Part shown: positions 35,476 to 43,499 of the stretch, piece after piece
Position numbering within the stretch: position 1 is the first letter of the stretch
Layout: each line of letters opens with the position of its first letter
DNA from: a candidate division LCP-89 bacterium B3_LCP
GTDB lineage: Bacteria; Electryoneota; B3-LCP
Assembly (NCBI GenBank): GCA_005223185.1
Contig: NJBN01000004.1
Coordinates: 248,001 to 312,000, forward strand
Direction of reading: 5' to 3'
Length of the DNA stretch: 64,000 bases
Program-made: the position numbers and the translations under genes
Notes under the pieces: generated by a model
What the model saw: the letters and a program-made list of their open reading frames with translations, nothing else
Database searches by the model: none
Told to the model about the DNA's origin: nothing

Positions 35476-35529
35476 GTTAACGTTCCTTTTTTGTCGGGGT
35501 CAGACGACCCCGATTACCGATTTGAATTC

Positions 35530-35580
35530 GGGTCGGCGTCCCGAAGGGATCCCTATGGGACAAGACCAACCGCTACGCGG
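35530..35580. repeat. REP copy carrying a 22-bp double micro-hairpin insertion
   Basis: The unit begins GGGTCGGCG (35530-35538) and resumes CAAGACC (35561 on), as in the intact copies. Between them are 22 extra bases, 35539-35560, made of TCCC-GAA-GGGA and TCCC-TAT-GGGA. The intact copies at 34921-34948 and 35448-35475 act as empty-site references. Confidence 0.85.
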
Positions 35581-35584
35581 CTGA

Positions 35585-36829
35585 TTATTTCTGATATGTG
35601 ATTTCCCCCCCCACCGCACTCAACGCCGCCGTGACCGGTGAACAGAGGTACGTCTCCCCCGCTCCCTGTTTGCCGCGGAAGTTGCGGTTAGAGGTGGACA
35701 ATTGCACTTCGCCTTTGCCGGTCATGCCCACCTGACCGGAAGCGCAGCCTCCACAACCGGCGGCAGTAACGATAGCTCCGGCTGCAAAAAGAATGTTCAA
35801 CAAACCCTCATCCAACATCTGCTGGTAAACCTGACGAGTGGCGGGAACCACTTTCATCATCACACCCGGGGCGATCTTTTTATCTTTCAGGATATCTGCT
35901 GCGGCGCGGATATCTTCAATACGCCCATTGGTACAGGAACCCAAGAAAACAGAATGGATTTTCTTTCCTGCAACTTCCCTGACTGGTACCACGTTATCAG
36001 GGCTGGGGGGACAGGCGATCTGAGGTTCAAGGTTGGAGACATCGATCTCTATGGTATCTTCGTAGTTGGCGTCGGCATCAGGGATAACCGGTTCGATATT
36101 ATCTCTGCCGCTGTGTTTCTGACAATAATCTATGATTTCTTGAGATGGTTTGATGAAATAGCTGATAGCTCCGGTCTCAGTAGCCATGGATGCCAGGGTA
36201 ATTCGTCCTGACAGATCCAAAGCATCGACAGCTTCGCCTTCGATTTCGACAGCTTTGCCAAGTGCGCCAGATGAACCCAAAGTACCCACTAACTTGAGGG
36301 TCAGATCGCGGGGGGTGCAGTTCGATGGCAATTTACCCTGAAATACGACTTTCATGGAAGGAGGCACTTCGAACCAGGTTTTGCCCGCCTTGAATATAAA
36401 AGCCACATCCTGATCTCCCATACCCTGTCCAAAAGCGCCGATTGCTCCCATAATATTGAAATGACTGTCGGTGCCGACACCGGTAGCACCGGGCCAGACC
36501 AGCCCCTCTTCGATAGCAGTGTGAGTGCCGATACCGCGATCGACGTCGAACACCTTGATGCACTGTTCCTGCGCAAAGGTGCGGCAAATATGCTGGTTTT
36601 CAGCGTAGCCGATGGTGTTGGCGGGTGCGTTGGTATCGAAGGTGAAGAAGGTGCGGTCCAGATCGCCGATGGGATCATCGGGATAGTTATCCTGCAGGTT
36701 GCCGACTACGTTAGCGCCACCGAAATCGCGGGCTGACCTGTAGTCTATATCCATCCAGACGATGTCGCCGGGACGTCCGTTTCCACCGCCGTGTGCGGCG
36801 ATTATTTTTTCGATTACTGTTTGGGGCAT
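35585..36829 (-). CDS. Aconitase / 3-isopropylmalate dehydratase large-subunit family protein
   Basis: This 414-residue protein is a homoaconitase/LeuC-type large subunit. The [4Fe-4S] cysteines are in LGSCTNGRIEDIR (near 295) and TAAGCGGCASGQVG (near 355), with the substrate-binding VGTDSHFNIMGAIG motif near 115. It is shorter than full aconitase because the swivel (small-subunit) domain is separate in this family. No LeuD-like small subunit is next to it. It may act in leucine, lysine or citrate/isocitrate chemistry; the citryl-CoA-lyase-like gene 2 kb away makes a TCA-type role conceivable. Confidence 0.82.
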   Translation of the reverse strand: MPQTVIEKIIAAHGGGNGRPGDIVWMDIDYRSARDFGGANVVGNLQDNYPDDPIGDLDRTFFTFDTNAPANTIGYAENQHICRTFAQEQCIKVFDVDRGIGTHTAIEEGLVWPGATGVGTDSHFNIMGAIGAFGQGMGDQDVAFIFKAGKTWFEVPPSMKVVFQGKLPSNCTPRDLTLKLVGTLGSSGALGKAVEIEGEAVDALDLSGRITLASMATETGAISYFIKPSQEIIDYCQKHSGRDNIEPVIPDADANYEDTIEIDVSNLEPQIACPPSPDNVVPVREVAGKKIHSVFLGSCTNGRIEDIRAAADILKDKKIAPGVMMKVVPATRQVYQQMLDEGLLNILFAAGAIVTAAGCGGCASGQVGMTGKGEVQLSTSNRNFRGKQGAGETYLCSPVTAALSAVGGEITYQK

Positions 36830-36867
36830 GGTGTGTATGATCTGTTTGGTTTTGTGTTTATAGATTT

Positions 36868-37050
36868 ATTGTCGGGCTGAGGGGCCAGCCCGACTACGGG
36901 GTTCGTACTGTTCGTGCGTAGCCCGCAGTCGGGGTTGTTACACATATCCACATCCGCAGTCGGGGACGCTACGCATGTTCACATCCGTAGTCGGGGTCGC
37001 CCCACGTTTTTACCACCGTAGTCGGGGTCGCCCCTGACCCCGACTCCTAT
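36868..37050. repeat. Tandem ~31-bp REP-like units beside RAYT remnant
   Basis: After a GGGCTGAGGGGCCAGCCC palindrome, four imperfect tandem units with the core GTAGTCGGGGTCGC (or GCAGTCGGGG) repeat about every 31-38 bp from 36918 to 37050. The last unit contains a 22-bp stretch (37016-37037) whose exact reverse complement is at 37417-37438. No gene is seen from 36830 to 37046. Confidence 0.75.
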
Positions 37051-37490
37051 GAAAATTTATCTCGATCTGTCATTCTCTGAGGATTAGCCGATGAATAAGC
37101 GAACAATTCTGGTGTTTCAGTTAATCCTTCTTTTACTGGGTTATTCCAAATATAATCACATTTCGAGCAATATTCGCTCTCATCTCGTATCGCTCTTTCG
37201 TGGTATTCGTCCAGCCAGATCTTACGACCTGAAATACCCTGAGATCTGTTTATCAAGCGTGCAACAGATTTCTTAAATTCCTGCATGCAATATCCCAGAG
37301 ATTTTAAGGGTAAAACAATCAGATGGACATGATCTGGCATAACCACATATTCGGGCACGAACCAGATTCCTCTTTTGGGTGAATAAGCTTTGGCATTTGT
37401 TTCTCCACTGTCGGGATCAGGGGCGACCCCGACTACGGAATATGGATCGACGCAAGGGCGACTCCGACTACGGGATACGGGTCGACACAA
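37047..37490 (-). pseudogene. 5'-truncated RAYT transposase remnant
   Basis: The last ~100 residues are a clear RAYT catalytic core: the HUH motif in EYVVMPDHVHLIVLPL, and the tyrosine in LDEYHERAIRDE near 105-116. The first ~30 residues are translated from REP-like repeat DNA (37417-37530), and the usual N-terminal strand and helix are missing, so the 147-residue frame is a truncated copy. It is flanked by exact 22-bp inverted repeats (37016-37037 and 37417-37438). It is therefore a decayed REP/RAYT unit of a second repeat family. Confidence 0.75.
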
Positions 37491-37535
37491 GGTCCCCGAA
37501 AGGGCAGGCGACCCCTACGCGTTTAGAGTCGGTAT
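37417..37535. repeat. Inverted REP-like units at the 5' side of RAYT remnant
   Basis: The first unit, 37417-37438, is the exact reverse complement of 37016-37037. Two diverged copies (CGACTCCGACTACGGG near 37453, CGACCCCTACGCG near 37507) follow with intervening GTCGAC-type pieces. The orientation is opposite to the units on the other side of the gene. Confidence 0.75.
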
Positions 37536-37575
37536 TCCCAAAGGAACAGATGACCCCACCTATGGAATCTCAGAA

Positions 37576-38676
37576 TCAATACTTCGAGAACCAACCGCGG
37601 ATTCTCTCGTAGTTTATATTTACGGTCAGATCATAGCGGGTTTCGTATTTCATCTGGAGATCGGTGCCGGGCTGGTGTTGGCGAGCGGCGCCCAATCGCA
37701 GCCATTCAGGACCTATCCCAACACCATGATACACATAATCTGAGCGTTCCTTATGATCTCGCGACCAACCGATGCGACCACTGATCAAACCGAAAACCGA
37801 GAGCTCAATTCCCGCTCGAGAAACCCAGGCGCCTTCATTGCTTTTACCACTCCACGCTTGAAAGAACGCCTCCGTAGCCGTTTTATAACCACCCAATTCG
37901 TTGCGTTCGACCAGGAGTTTCTGTGCCTGTGCAACGGCGCGCAAGTCCAACCAGCGGCTTTCGAAAGCGCCCCACATGAAGTCAGCTCGGAAAGCTTGAG
38001 GTAACATCTCGATATCGATAGATTGTTCGAATTCTACTTTTCCGCCCATATTCTGAAAAGCCACAGCTACTGTAAACCCACGGGGGAAAGGATTACCAAA
38101 TTTCGTTTTGAGATCAGAATCTTTATAGCGCGGATTCCCGATAGTTGATCCGGGCAGAATGCGATAATAGACCAATCCCAGATCAAATGCCATTTTGTAG
38201 GTGCGGGTAAACGCCTGGTTAACGGGGATGAAGTTGGCTTTGTGGGTAGCTAAGATTTTTATACCAAATCCGTAGGTCAGATTCAGCTTTTTGTGCACTC
38301 TGCCGGAGAGAACTAAAGATGATATCTCTTCGGGAGGCAGATCAGAGCCGTCAATTCCTTTGCGAGACAGATAGCTGAAACCGATGTGACCGAATTCCGT
38401 CTTGCCTGCTGCCGTTATAGCAAGGTAATCGTACCCGGGGGCGAAATAAGGGTAAGAATTGATGAATACGGATCCGGATATGTTGGAAGATAACATCTGG
38501 GCGGCAGGATTATACAATCCACTGTAGGATTCACCGACTAAAGTTCCGCATCCTCCCATTCCGATGGCGCGTGCGCCGGTATTCAGCAGCAGCAGTCTTC
38601 CAGCTGGATTTATCTCCATCGCGTGCAGATTAAACGGCAGTAAACACAGGATGATATATAACAGACGACGTATCAC
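37576..38676 (-). CDS. PorV/UPF0164-like outer-membrane protein (T9SS-associated type)
   Basis: This 366-residue protein has a signal peptide (MIRRLLYIILCLLPFNLHA) and the family-typical N-terminal region GARAIGMGGCGTLVGESYSG followed by LYNPAAQ. Alternating hydrophobic beta-strands of a FadL/PorV-type beta-barrel run to the end. PorV shuttles T9SS cargo to the attachment machinery in Bacteroidetes. Several T9SS-sorted proteins are encoded nearby, so the assignment is plausible, but many paralogues in FCB genomes have unrelated roles. It overlaps the start of the upstream citryl-CoA-lyase-like gene by 4 bases. Confidence 0.68.
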   Translation of the reverse strand: MIRRLLYIILCLLPFNLHAMEINPAGRLLLLNTGARAIGMGGCGTLVGESYSGLYNPAAQMLSSNISGSVFINSYPYFAPGYDYLAITAAGKTEFGHIGFSYLSRKGIDGSDLPPEEISSLVLSGRVHKKLNLTYGFGIKILATHKANFIPVNQAFTRTYKMAFDLGLVYYRILPGSTIGNPRYKDSDLKTKFGNPFPRGFTVAVAFQNMGGKVEFEQSIDIEMLPQAFRADFMWGAFESRWLDLRAVAQAQKLLVERNELGGYKTATEAFFQAWSGKSNEGAWVSRAGIELSVFGLISGRIGWSRDHKERSDYVYHGVGIGPEWLRLGAARQHQPGTDLQMKYETRYDLTVNINYERIRGWFSKY

Positions 38677-39440
38677 GAAATCTCCCTTGGGGCAGGACCG
38701 TCATATTCGAACGGTAACGGTCCCATTTTGCGCATGGGTTTTTCCCGTGTCCATTCTTCGAACACGTGAGCGACCAAACCGGGCACCCGGCTGATAATGA
38801 AGAACCCCTTACCCAACCGCCAATCGAATCCCATTTCACTGATAACAGCGGCAATAGCGCCGTCAACGTTCAGGGGAAGGTTTCTTCCTGAGGTCTTTTC
38901 CAGTTCATCCTGAATAGCGACTGCGAGTTCGATGATTCTACCTTTATAGCCGATGCGTTCAGCTATTTCCAGCAGTTTAATAGTGCGGGGATCACGTTTG
39001 TGAATGCGGTGTCCGTATCCGGGCATGCGCTTTTTCTTCTCTTTATATTCAACCACAAGCTCCTTAGCCAGTTCCTCTGGTGTCCCATCTTTAGCAGTCC
39101 ATTCCTGCAGGATGAAGGCGCATTTCTCTATGGCTCCACCGTGAGAATCGCCGATAGTCATCACTCCTGCTGCTACCGCAGCGTTCAAGGAATTACCACC
39201 GGAAAAGATAGTGCGCGCAGCCAGATTTGAAGGCGGCGTAGGGCCATGATCGATAGATGAAACCAGCATGGCCTCCATCATGCGGCGCTGTTGATTGTCC
39301 GGCAGTTCGCCGCGAAGTATCAGGTAAACAACGTCAGCGAAGGACAGATGTTCCATTAAATCGGCTATGTCGTACCCGCGAACGCGTATCTGTCCGCCGG
39401 CAATATCGGTAATTGCCGTTTTCCAGGTCTGTTCTGACAT
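38673..39440 (-). CDS. Citryl-CoA lyase / citrate-synthase-like protein (short type)
   Basis: This 255-residue protein belongs to the citrate synthase superfamily. Catalytic signatures are SHGGAIEKC (near 97), PGYGHRIHKRDPRT (about 140-153, second His) and NVDGAIAAVISEMGF (about 205, Asp). It is far shorter than citrate synthase (about 430) and matches citryl-CoA-lyase (CcL)-like or related short proteins. CcL splits citryl-CoA in the reductive TCA cycle of Hydrogenobacter. The partner citryl-CoA synthetase is not in the window, so function is uncertain. It overlaps the PorV-like gene by 4 bases. Confidence 0.72.
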   Translation of the reverse strand: MSEQTWKTAITDIAGGQIRVRGYDIADLMEHLSFADVVYLILRGELPDNQQRRMMEAMLVSSIDHGPTPPSNLAARTIFSGGNSLNAAVAAGVMTIGDSHGGAIEKCAFILQEWTAKDGTPEELAKELVVEYKEKKKRMPGYGHRIHKRDPRTIKLLEIAERIGYKGRIIELAVAIQDELEKTSGRNLPLNVDGAIAAVISEMGFDWRLGKGFFIISRVPGLVAHVFEEWTREKPMRKMGPLPFEYDGPAPREIS

Positions 39441-39589
39441 GATTATCTCGCTATATAGATATATTTTTATATTTACTGCTCAAAATAAGAAAAAAGAGAT
39501 CGAATTGCAAGTAGATTTCGAGGGTTCATCCGGCACGGGATTCAGGATTCGGGATTCAAGGGTCAGAAGTCAGGAGTCAGCAGGGTGCC

Positions 39590-39795
39590 AGGAGGTGGCC
39601 AGACCCTTTCCCGAAGGGACCCTTAGTGGCAGGGTCGGGTTTCATTTAAAAAGATAAACCTGACTTTGAAGAGCCAGGTCATCCGTCCGTGGCAAAAGTA
39701 TTGTAGGTTGGGTTAAGACGCCAAAGGCGGATGTAACCCAACAATTCGTGACGTTCGTGGTGTTGGGTTATGCTTCGCTAACCCAACCTACTTAG
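39590..39795. repeat. Dispersed repeats in a 406-bp gene-free gap
   Basis: No gene is seen from 39441 to 39846. Present are a GACCCT/AGGGTC palindrome whose loop has a TCCC-GAA-GGGA micro-hairpin (39609-39619), and two GGTTGGGTT...AACCCAAC repeats (39702-39745 with a CGCC-AAA-GGCG insert, and 39758-39792). The latter two lie in opposite orientation. Confidence 0.65.
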
Positions 39796-39801
39796 CTAAT
39801 A

Positions 39802-39830
39802 GAAAAGCCCCGACTAAGGGGTTTTTCTTT
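39802..39830. terminator. Bidirectional-type terminator at 3' end of the beta-helix gene
   Basis: AAAAGCCCC-GACTAA-GGGGTTTTT has the T run on the plus strand and AAAA on the other side, so it can work for both strands. It ends the minus-strand beta-helix transcript. Confidence 0.75.
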
Positions 39831-39846
39831 GTTACTGCTTGCCGCA

Positions 39847-41433
39847 TTATTTAAGCAAAATCATCTTTCGTGTAACTGTGAAATCGTCACTTTCCAGGCG
39901 GCAGAAGTAAATACCTGAGGGCAGTCCGGTTGCTTCAAAGATTATTTCATGATATCCTGATTTCTTGAAACCATCTATCAGTTCATACACCTGACATCCT
40001 TTGATATCAAAGATTCCCAGATTGACATGACCAGCGATCTGCAGTTCGAAAGAAATCGTCGTATTAGGATTGAAAGGATTAGGATAGTTCTGCAATAATG
40101 CCGTAGATGTTGGATAACCAGTATCATTCTTTTCGGGCTTAATCCCCAAAGCACCAGCAGCACCATTTCCTCCATAAATCCCCATATCATTTGTAATCGT
40201 ACCCAAGGATGGGAACAATGCCATACCGAGATTCCAGGGATCTTCCGGATCATAGTAATCTGCTGCTGGATTTCCAGCATCGATGCATGGTGAACTTACC
40301 TGCAGATTTAGGTCGAGGTTTAGTAAGTCGGTGAACTGAGGATCAAGGTAAATATTGGAAAGATCATCGCAGGGATCCCCATTTGCGTTGATGCCTGTTA
40401 TCGTCCCTAAAGATGCAGGCACTGAACCATGGAAATCGCCTCCGGAATTATCATAGAAGTTACAGAATTGCACTTCTGCTGATGACCCGTCGAAATATAT
40501 AGCACCAGCGGACTCAGAGGCTGAATTACTGCAGAAGACGCAGTTCATAAAAATAGAATTCTGTGAGGAAGCGAGATAGCAGCCTCCGCCCTTGAGGGTT
40601 CCGTTATTATTAACGACAGCGCAGTTCTCCAGAACTGGTTCTGAATAGTCACTATAGATTCCACCGCCGAAGTAGTAGCATATGTTATCCGAAATAGTGC
40701 AATTTTTGAAGATGGGACTTGAGTCCCAGCGCACCATTATTCCACCACCGTAATCCCCAGCGCTGTTATTGCTGATAATTGTATTAAGTATTAGTGGATT
40801 GGCACCATGTTCGACTGTGATGCCACCACCGTCATAGGTAGCACTATTGTTGGTAATGATGGAATTTATGATAGTGGGACTGCCACCGTAATTAATACTG
40901 ATACCTCCAGCGTAGTCGTTGGAAGTATTTCCGGCAATCACACAGTTGCTTATAGTAGGACTGCAGGCACGACAGCGGATCCCGCCGCCATTAGGTCCTC
41001 AACCAACGCAGGTAGAATAATTTTCAACGATGTAACAATGAGTAATAGTGGGATCGGATACCTGACACCATATACCGGCACCGCTGCTGCTATATCCATT
41101 GCGGATCACGAAACCGGCTAACACAGCCGCCGATGTTTCCTCGTTATTAAACGTAACCACACTTCCGCTGGAATCGCCATCGATGATAGTTTGGCTAATA
41201 TAAGAGGTATCGCCGCTGACCAAGAAGAGGCTTCCTATGACCAGGTCTTTCCCATCGTAATCGATGTTTTCAGTGTAGGTCCCCGGCTGGACCAATATGG
41301 TATCGCCAACGATAGCGTTATCAATCGCAACCTGTATAGTGTCATAATCTACAGGTACGTTTATGATTGTAGCAGAAGCAAAACCTGCGTATGCGAGTAT
41401 TCCTATAATCAGATGTGATAGTTTTTTCATCAT
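39847..41433 (-). CDS. Secreted beta-helix/T9SS protein with in-frame UGA (CxxU), candidate selenoprotein
   Basis: One continuous frame runs 528 codons, broken only by TGA at codon 145 (40999-41001). It starts with a signal peptide (MMKKLSHLIIGILAYAGFAS). A right-handed beta-helix body follows (repeated GGGI, SPTI and N-x-x-x motifs such as NSATYDGGGITV and NSAGDYGGGIMV), then a T9SS type A sorting domain (NYPNPFNPNTTISFEL... ending RKMILLK). Reading continuity across TGA is clear: YSTCVG, UGA, GPNGGGIRCRACSPTISNC. The UGA lies in a CxxU setting. A GC-rich hairpin (40971-40989) follows at the bacterial-SECIS distance. It lies 48 bp after the ggt gene on the same strand. Selenocysteine is inferred; a nonsense mutation is the alternative. 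Confidence 0.7.
40971..40989 (-). promoter_or_regulatory. SECIS-like hairpin after the UGA codon (gene 1)
   Basis: Starting 10 nt after the UGA on the minus strand, an 8-bp stem (GGCGGCGG with CCGCUGUC, two G-U pairs) closes a GAU loop that begins 18 nt after UGA. A G-first loop 16-37 nt after UGA is the known bacterial SECIS pattern. Part of the stem is forced by the Gly-Gly-Gly-Ile-Arg-Cys codons, so the evidence is moderate. Confidence 0.45.
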
Positions 41434-41481
41434 TGTTTCTCTTTCGATTTATTTCTTAATGCGGTTATAATCGGAACTCAA

Positions 41482-43218
41482 TCAGTACCCCTTCGCTCCC
41501 CCCTCAACTCTCGAATCGGTACCGCCATAGATCAATCCAGTTTCCAGATCGATTAAGATCGCCTGCGCTGCTGACCAACTACCTCCAAAACGAACCTTAT
41601 GACCGCGCAATATCAGGTTCTGGATGACGTCGTAGGGAATGCCGCTTTCTAAGTAGATGCGATCAGGCAGCCACTGATGGTGTATGCGGGGTGCATCGAC
41701 CGCCGCCTGAATGGTCATTTCATGATCGATGACGTTTAAGATCACCTGCAGGACGGTGGTGATTATGCGCGGTCCTCCCGGAGAACCGAGGATCATAAAC
41801 GGCGCGCCGTCATAAAAGACGAAGGTGGGCGTCATGGACGACAAGGGGCGTTTGCTCGGAGTAATTGCGTTTGCTTCAGCGCCTAACAGACCGAAATAAT
41901 TCGGCACACCCGGCTGGGAGGAAAAATCATCCATTTCATTGTTGAGAAAAATTCCCGTACCCGGTATCACATAACCGGATCCAAACCCCATGTTTATGGT
42001 GGCGGTCATCGCCACCATGTTACCCCACTGATCCAGCACGGAAAAATGAGTGGTCTGCTTGCCGCCGGGAAAAGTCTCCTCATCCTGGCTGTACGGCAAC
42101 GGATCGCCCTCACTCAAGACCTTCGCAGCCTGAAATCTGAAGATCGTATTGCTCAGGCTGTCGGCATAAGCTTTTGAAAGAAGTCCCGCCAGAGGAATAT
42201 CCGCAAAATCGGGATCACCCATGAACACTGAACGGTCAGCAAAAGCGAATTTCATCGCTTCAGCCATGAGGTGAATGGTTTCGGAGGAATTGTGTCCTAA
42301 GTAACCCAAATCGTAACGTTCCAGTATGTTGAGCATCTGTATCAGATGTGCTCCTCCAGAGCTGGGCGGAGGCATGGAATAAATCGAAAACCCATGGTAA
42401 GTGCCCATTACCGGTTCGCGAATAGCCGTAGAATATTCTTTCAGATCCTTTAGCGTGATCAACCCCTTTTCCTTCTTCATAGCGTGTACAATCTTGCTGG
42501 CAATTTCGTCATGGTAAAAAGCCTCTTTGCCTTCGTCTGCTATTATGCGGTAGGTATTGGCTAAGTCATACTGAATCAACCGTTCGCCCAGTCCTAAAAG
42601 CGTGCTGTCAGCGTGGAAGAGAATGTCAAAGGTGGAAGGGAAACGAATAAGCTTGTTACGATGGTGTTCCAGAACCCGGATGTAGGTCTGAGATAGTTCA
42701 AATCCGGTATCAGCTAGAGCGATAGCTGGTTCCATTACCTGTCCTAAGCTCATGGTGCCGTATTCATCCAGCAATTGCGAAAGACCTTTCAGGTGCCCCG
42801 GCACTGCACCCGCCAGAACGCCAATTACGGAAAGTTCAGGTATAATCTGGTCTGTCTGCTTATCCACATACATGTCTTCCCTGGCGGCAAGAGGCGCTTT
42901 CTCTCTGGCGTCCATGACGATCGTTTCCCAGCTATCAACCAGGTGCAACAACGTAAAACTGCCGCCGCCAATTCCCGATGAATAACCTTCCACTACGCCC
43001 AATGCAAAGGCGGTAGCTACCGCCGCATCCACCGCGTTACCGCCGCTTTTTAGAATGTCCAGTCCTATCTGGGATGCCAGCGGGTGAGCGGATACCACCA
43101 TGCCGCTATCCGCCCATACCGGTCGGGGCGCGGCAGCTTGAAGGGGTGATGTGTGAATAACGGTAAGTACGGCTGCAACAGCCAGTATTATAACGTTTCT
43201 GGTAAAGTTCATATTCAA
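41482..43218 (-). CDS. ggt: Gamma-glutamyltransferase (periplasmic, Ntn-hydrolase)
   Basis: Ggt hydrolyses or transfers the gamma-glutamyl bond of glutathione-like thiols outside the cytoplasm. The 578-residue precursor has a signal peptide (ILAVAAVLTVIHTSPLQAAA). The autoprocessing site is in KQTTHFSVLDQWGNMVAMTA (second Thr as the expected N-terminal nucleophile of the small subunit), and the large subunit contains AREKAPLAAR. Length is normal. It is divergent from the UGA-containing beta-helix gene at 43500, which shares its 281-bp upstream region, and is followed after 48 bp by the other UGA-containing gene, suggesting functional grouping. Confidence 0.94.
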   Translation of the reverse strand: MNMNFTRNVIILAVAAVLTVIHTSPLQAAAPRPVWADSGMVVSAHPLASQIGLDILKSGGNAVDAAVATAFALGVVEGYSSGIGGGSFTLLHLVDSWETIVMDAREKAPLAAREDMYVDKQTDQIIPELSVIGVLAGAVPGHLKGLSQLLDEYGTMSLGQVMEPAIALADTGFELSQTYIRVLEHHRNKLIRFPSTFDILFHADSTLLGLGERLIQYDLANTYRIIADEGKEAFYHDEIASKIVHAMKKEKGLITLKDLKEYSTAIREPVMGTYHGFSIYSMPPPSSGGAHLIQMLNILERYDLGYLGHNSSETIHLMAEAMKFAFADRSVFMGDPDFADIPLAGLLSKAYADSLSNTIFRFQAAKVLSEGDPLPYSQDEETFPGGKQTTHFSVLDQWGNMVAMTATINMGFGSGYVIPGTGIFLNNEMDDFSSQPGVPNYFGLLGAEANAITPSKRPLSSMTPTFVFYDGAPFMILGSPGGPRIITTVLQVILNVIDHEMTIQAAVDAPRIHHQWLPDRIYLESGIPYDVIQNLILRGHKVRFGGSWSAAQAILIDLETGLIYGGTDSRVEGGAKGY

Positions 43219-43247
43219 GTCCAGTATTTAGGGATGATTTTCTAATA

Positions 43248-43276
43248 AATATAGCAAATATGGTTGACAAAGGCAA
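43248..43276 (-). promoter_or_regulatory. Promoter of ggt
   Basis: On the minus strand, TTGCCT (43271-43276), 17 nt, TATATT (43248-43253), followed by a short leader to the start at 43218. Confidence 0.6.
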
Positions 43277-43357
43277 GCGATTAGTTAGGGGAGTGGAAAA
43301 GGCAATCTCGCCTCCTGCCCAATTTTCTCCAGGCTCAGGCAGAAAAAAAAATGGTTC

Positions 43358-43386
43358 TTGACTTTGCACTTATAATTTGTTATATT
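43358..43386 (+). promoter_or_regulatory. Promoter of the second UGA-containing beta-helix gene
   Basis: TTGACT (43358-43363), 17 nt, TATATT (43381-43386). A leader of about 107 nt leads to the ATG at 43500, and AAAGGAGCC provides the ribosome site. Confidence 0.7.
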
Positions 43387-43499
43387 GTAGCTGCAAACAA
43401 TTAGGATATGACCAGTTATGAGAAAATGATAGAGACAGGGCTTAACCTCGCTGTTCTCAACTGTTACAATCCAGCTATAAAGCTAAAAGGAGCCTCCGC

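Noticed and set aside
36868-37050. Tandem ~31-bp repeats that resemble a short CRISPR array
   Set aside because: The units are themselves imperfect copies with no unique spacers between them, no cas genes are near, and inverted copies lie on the other side of a RAYT gene.
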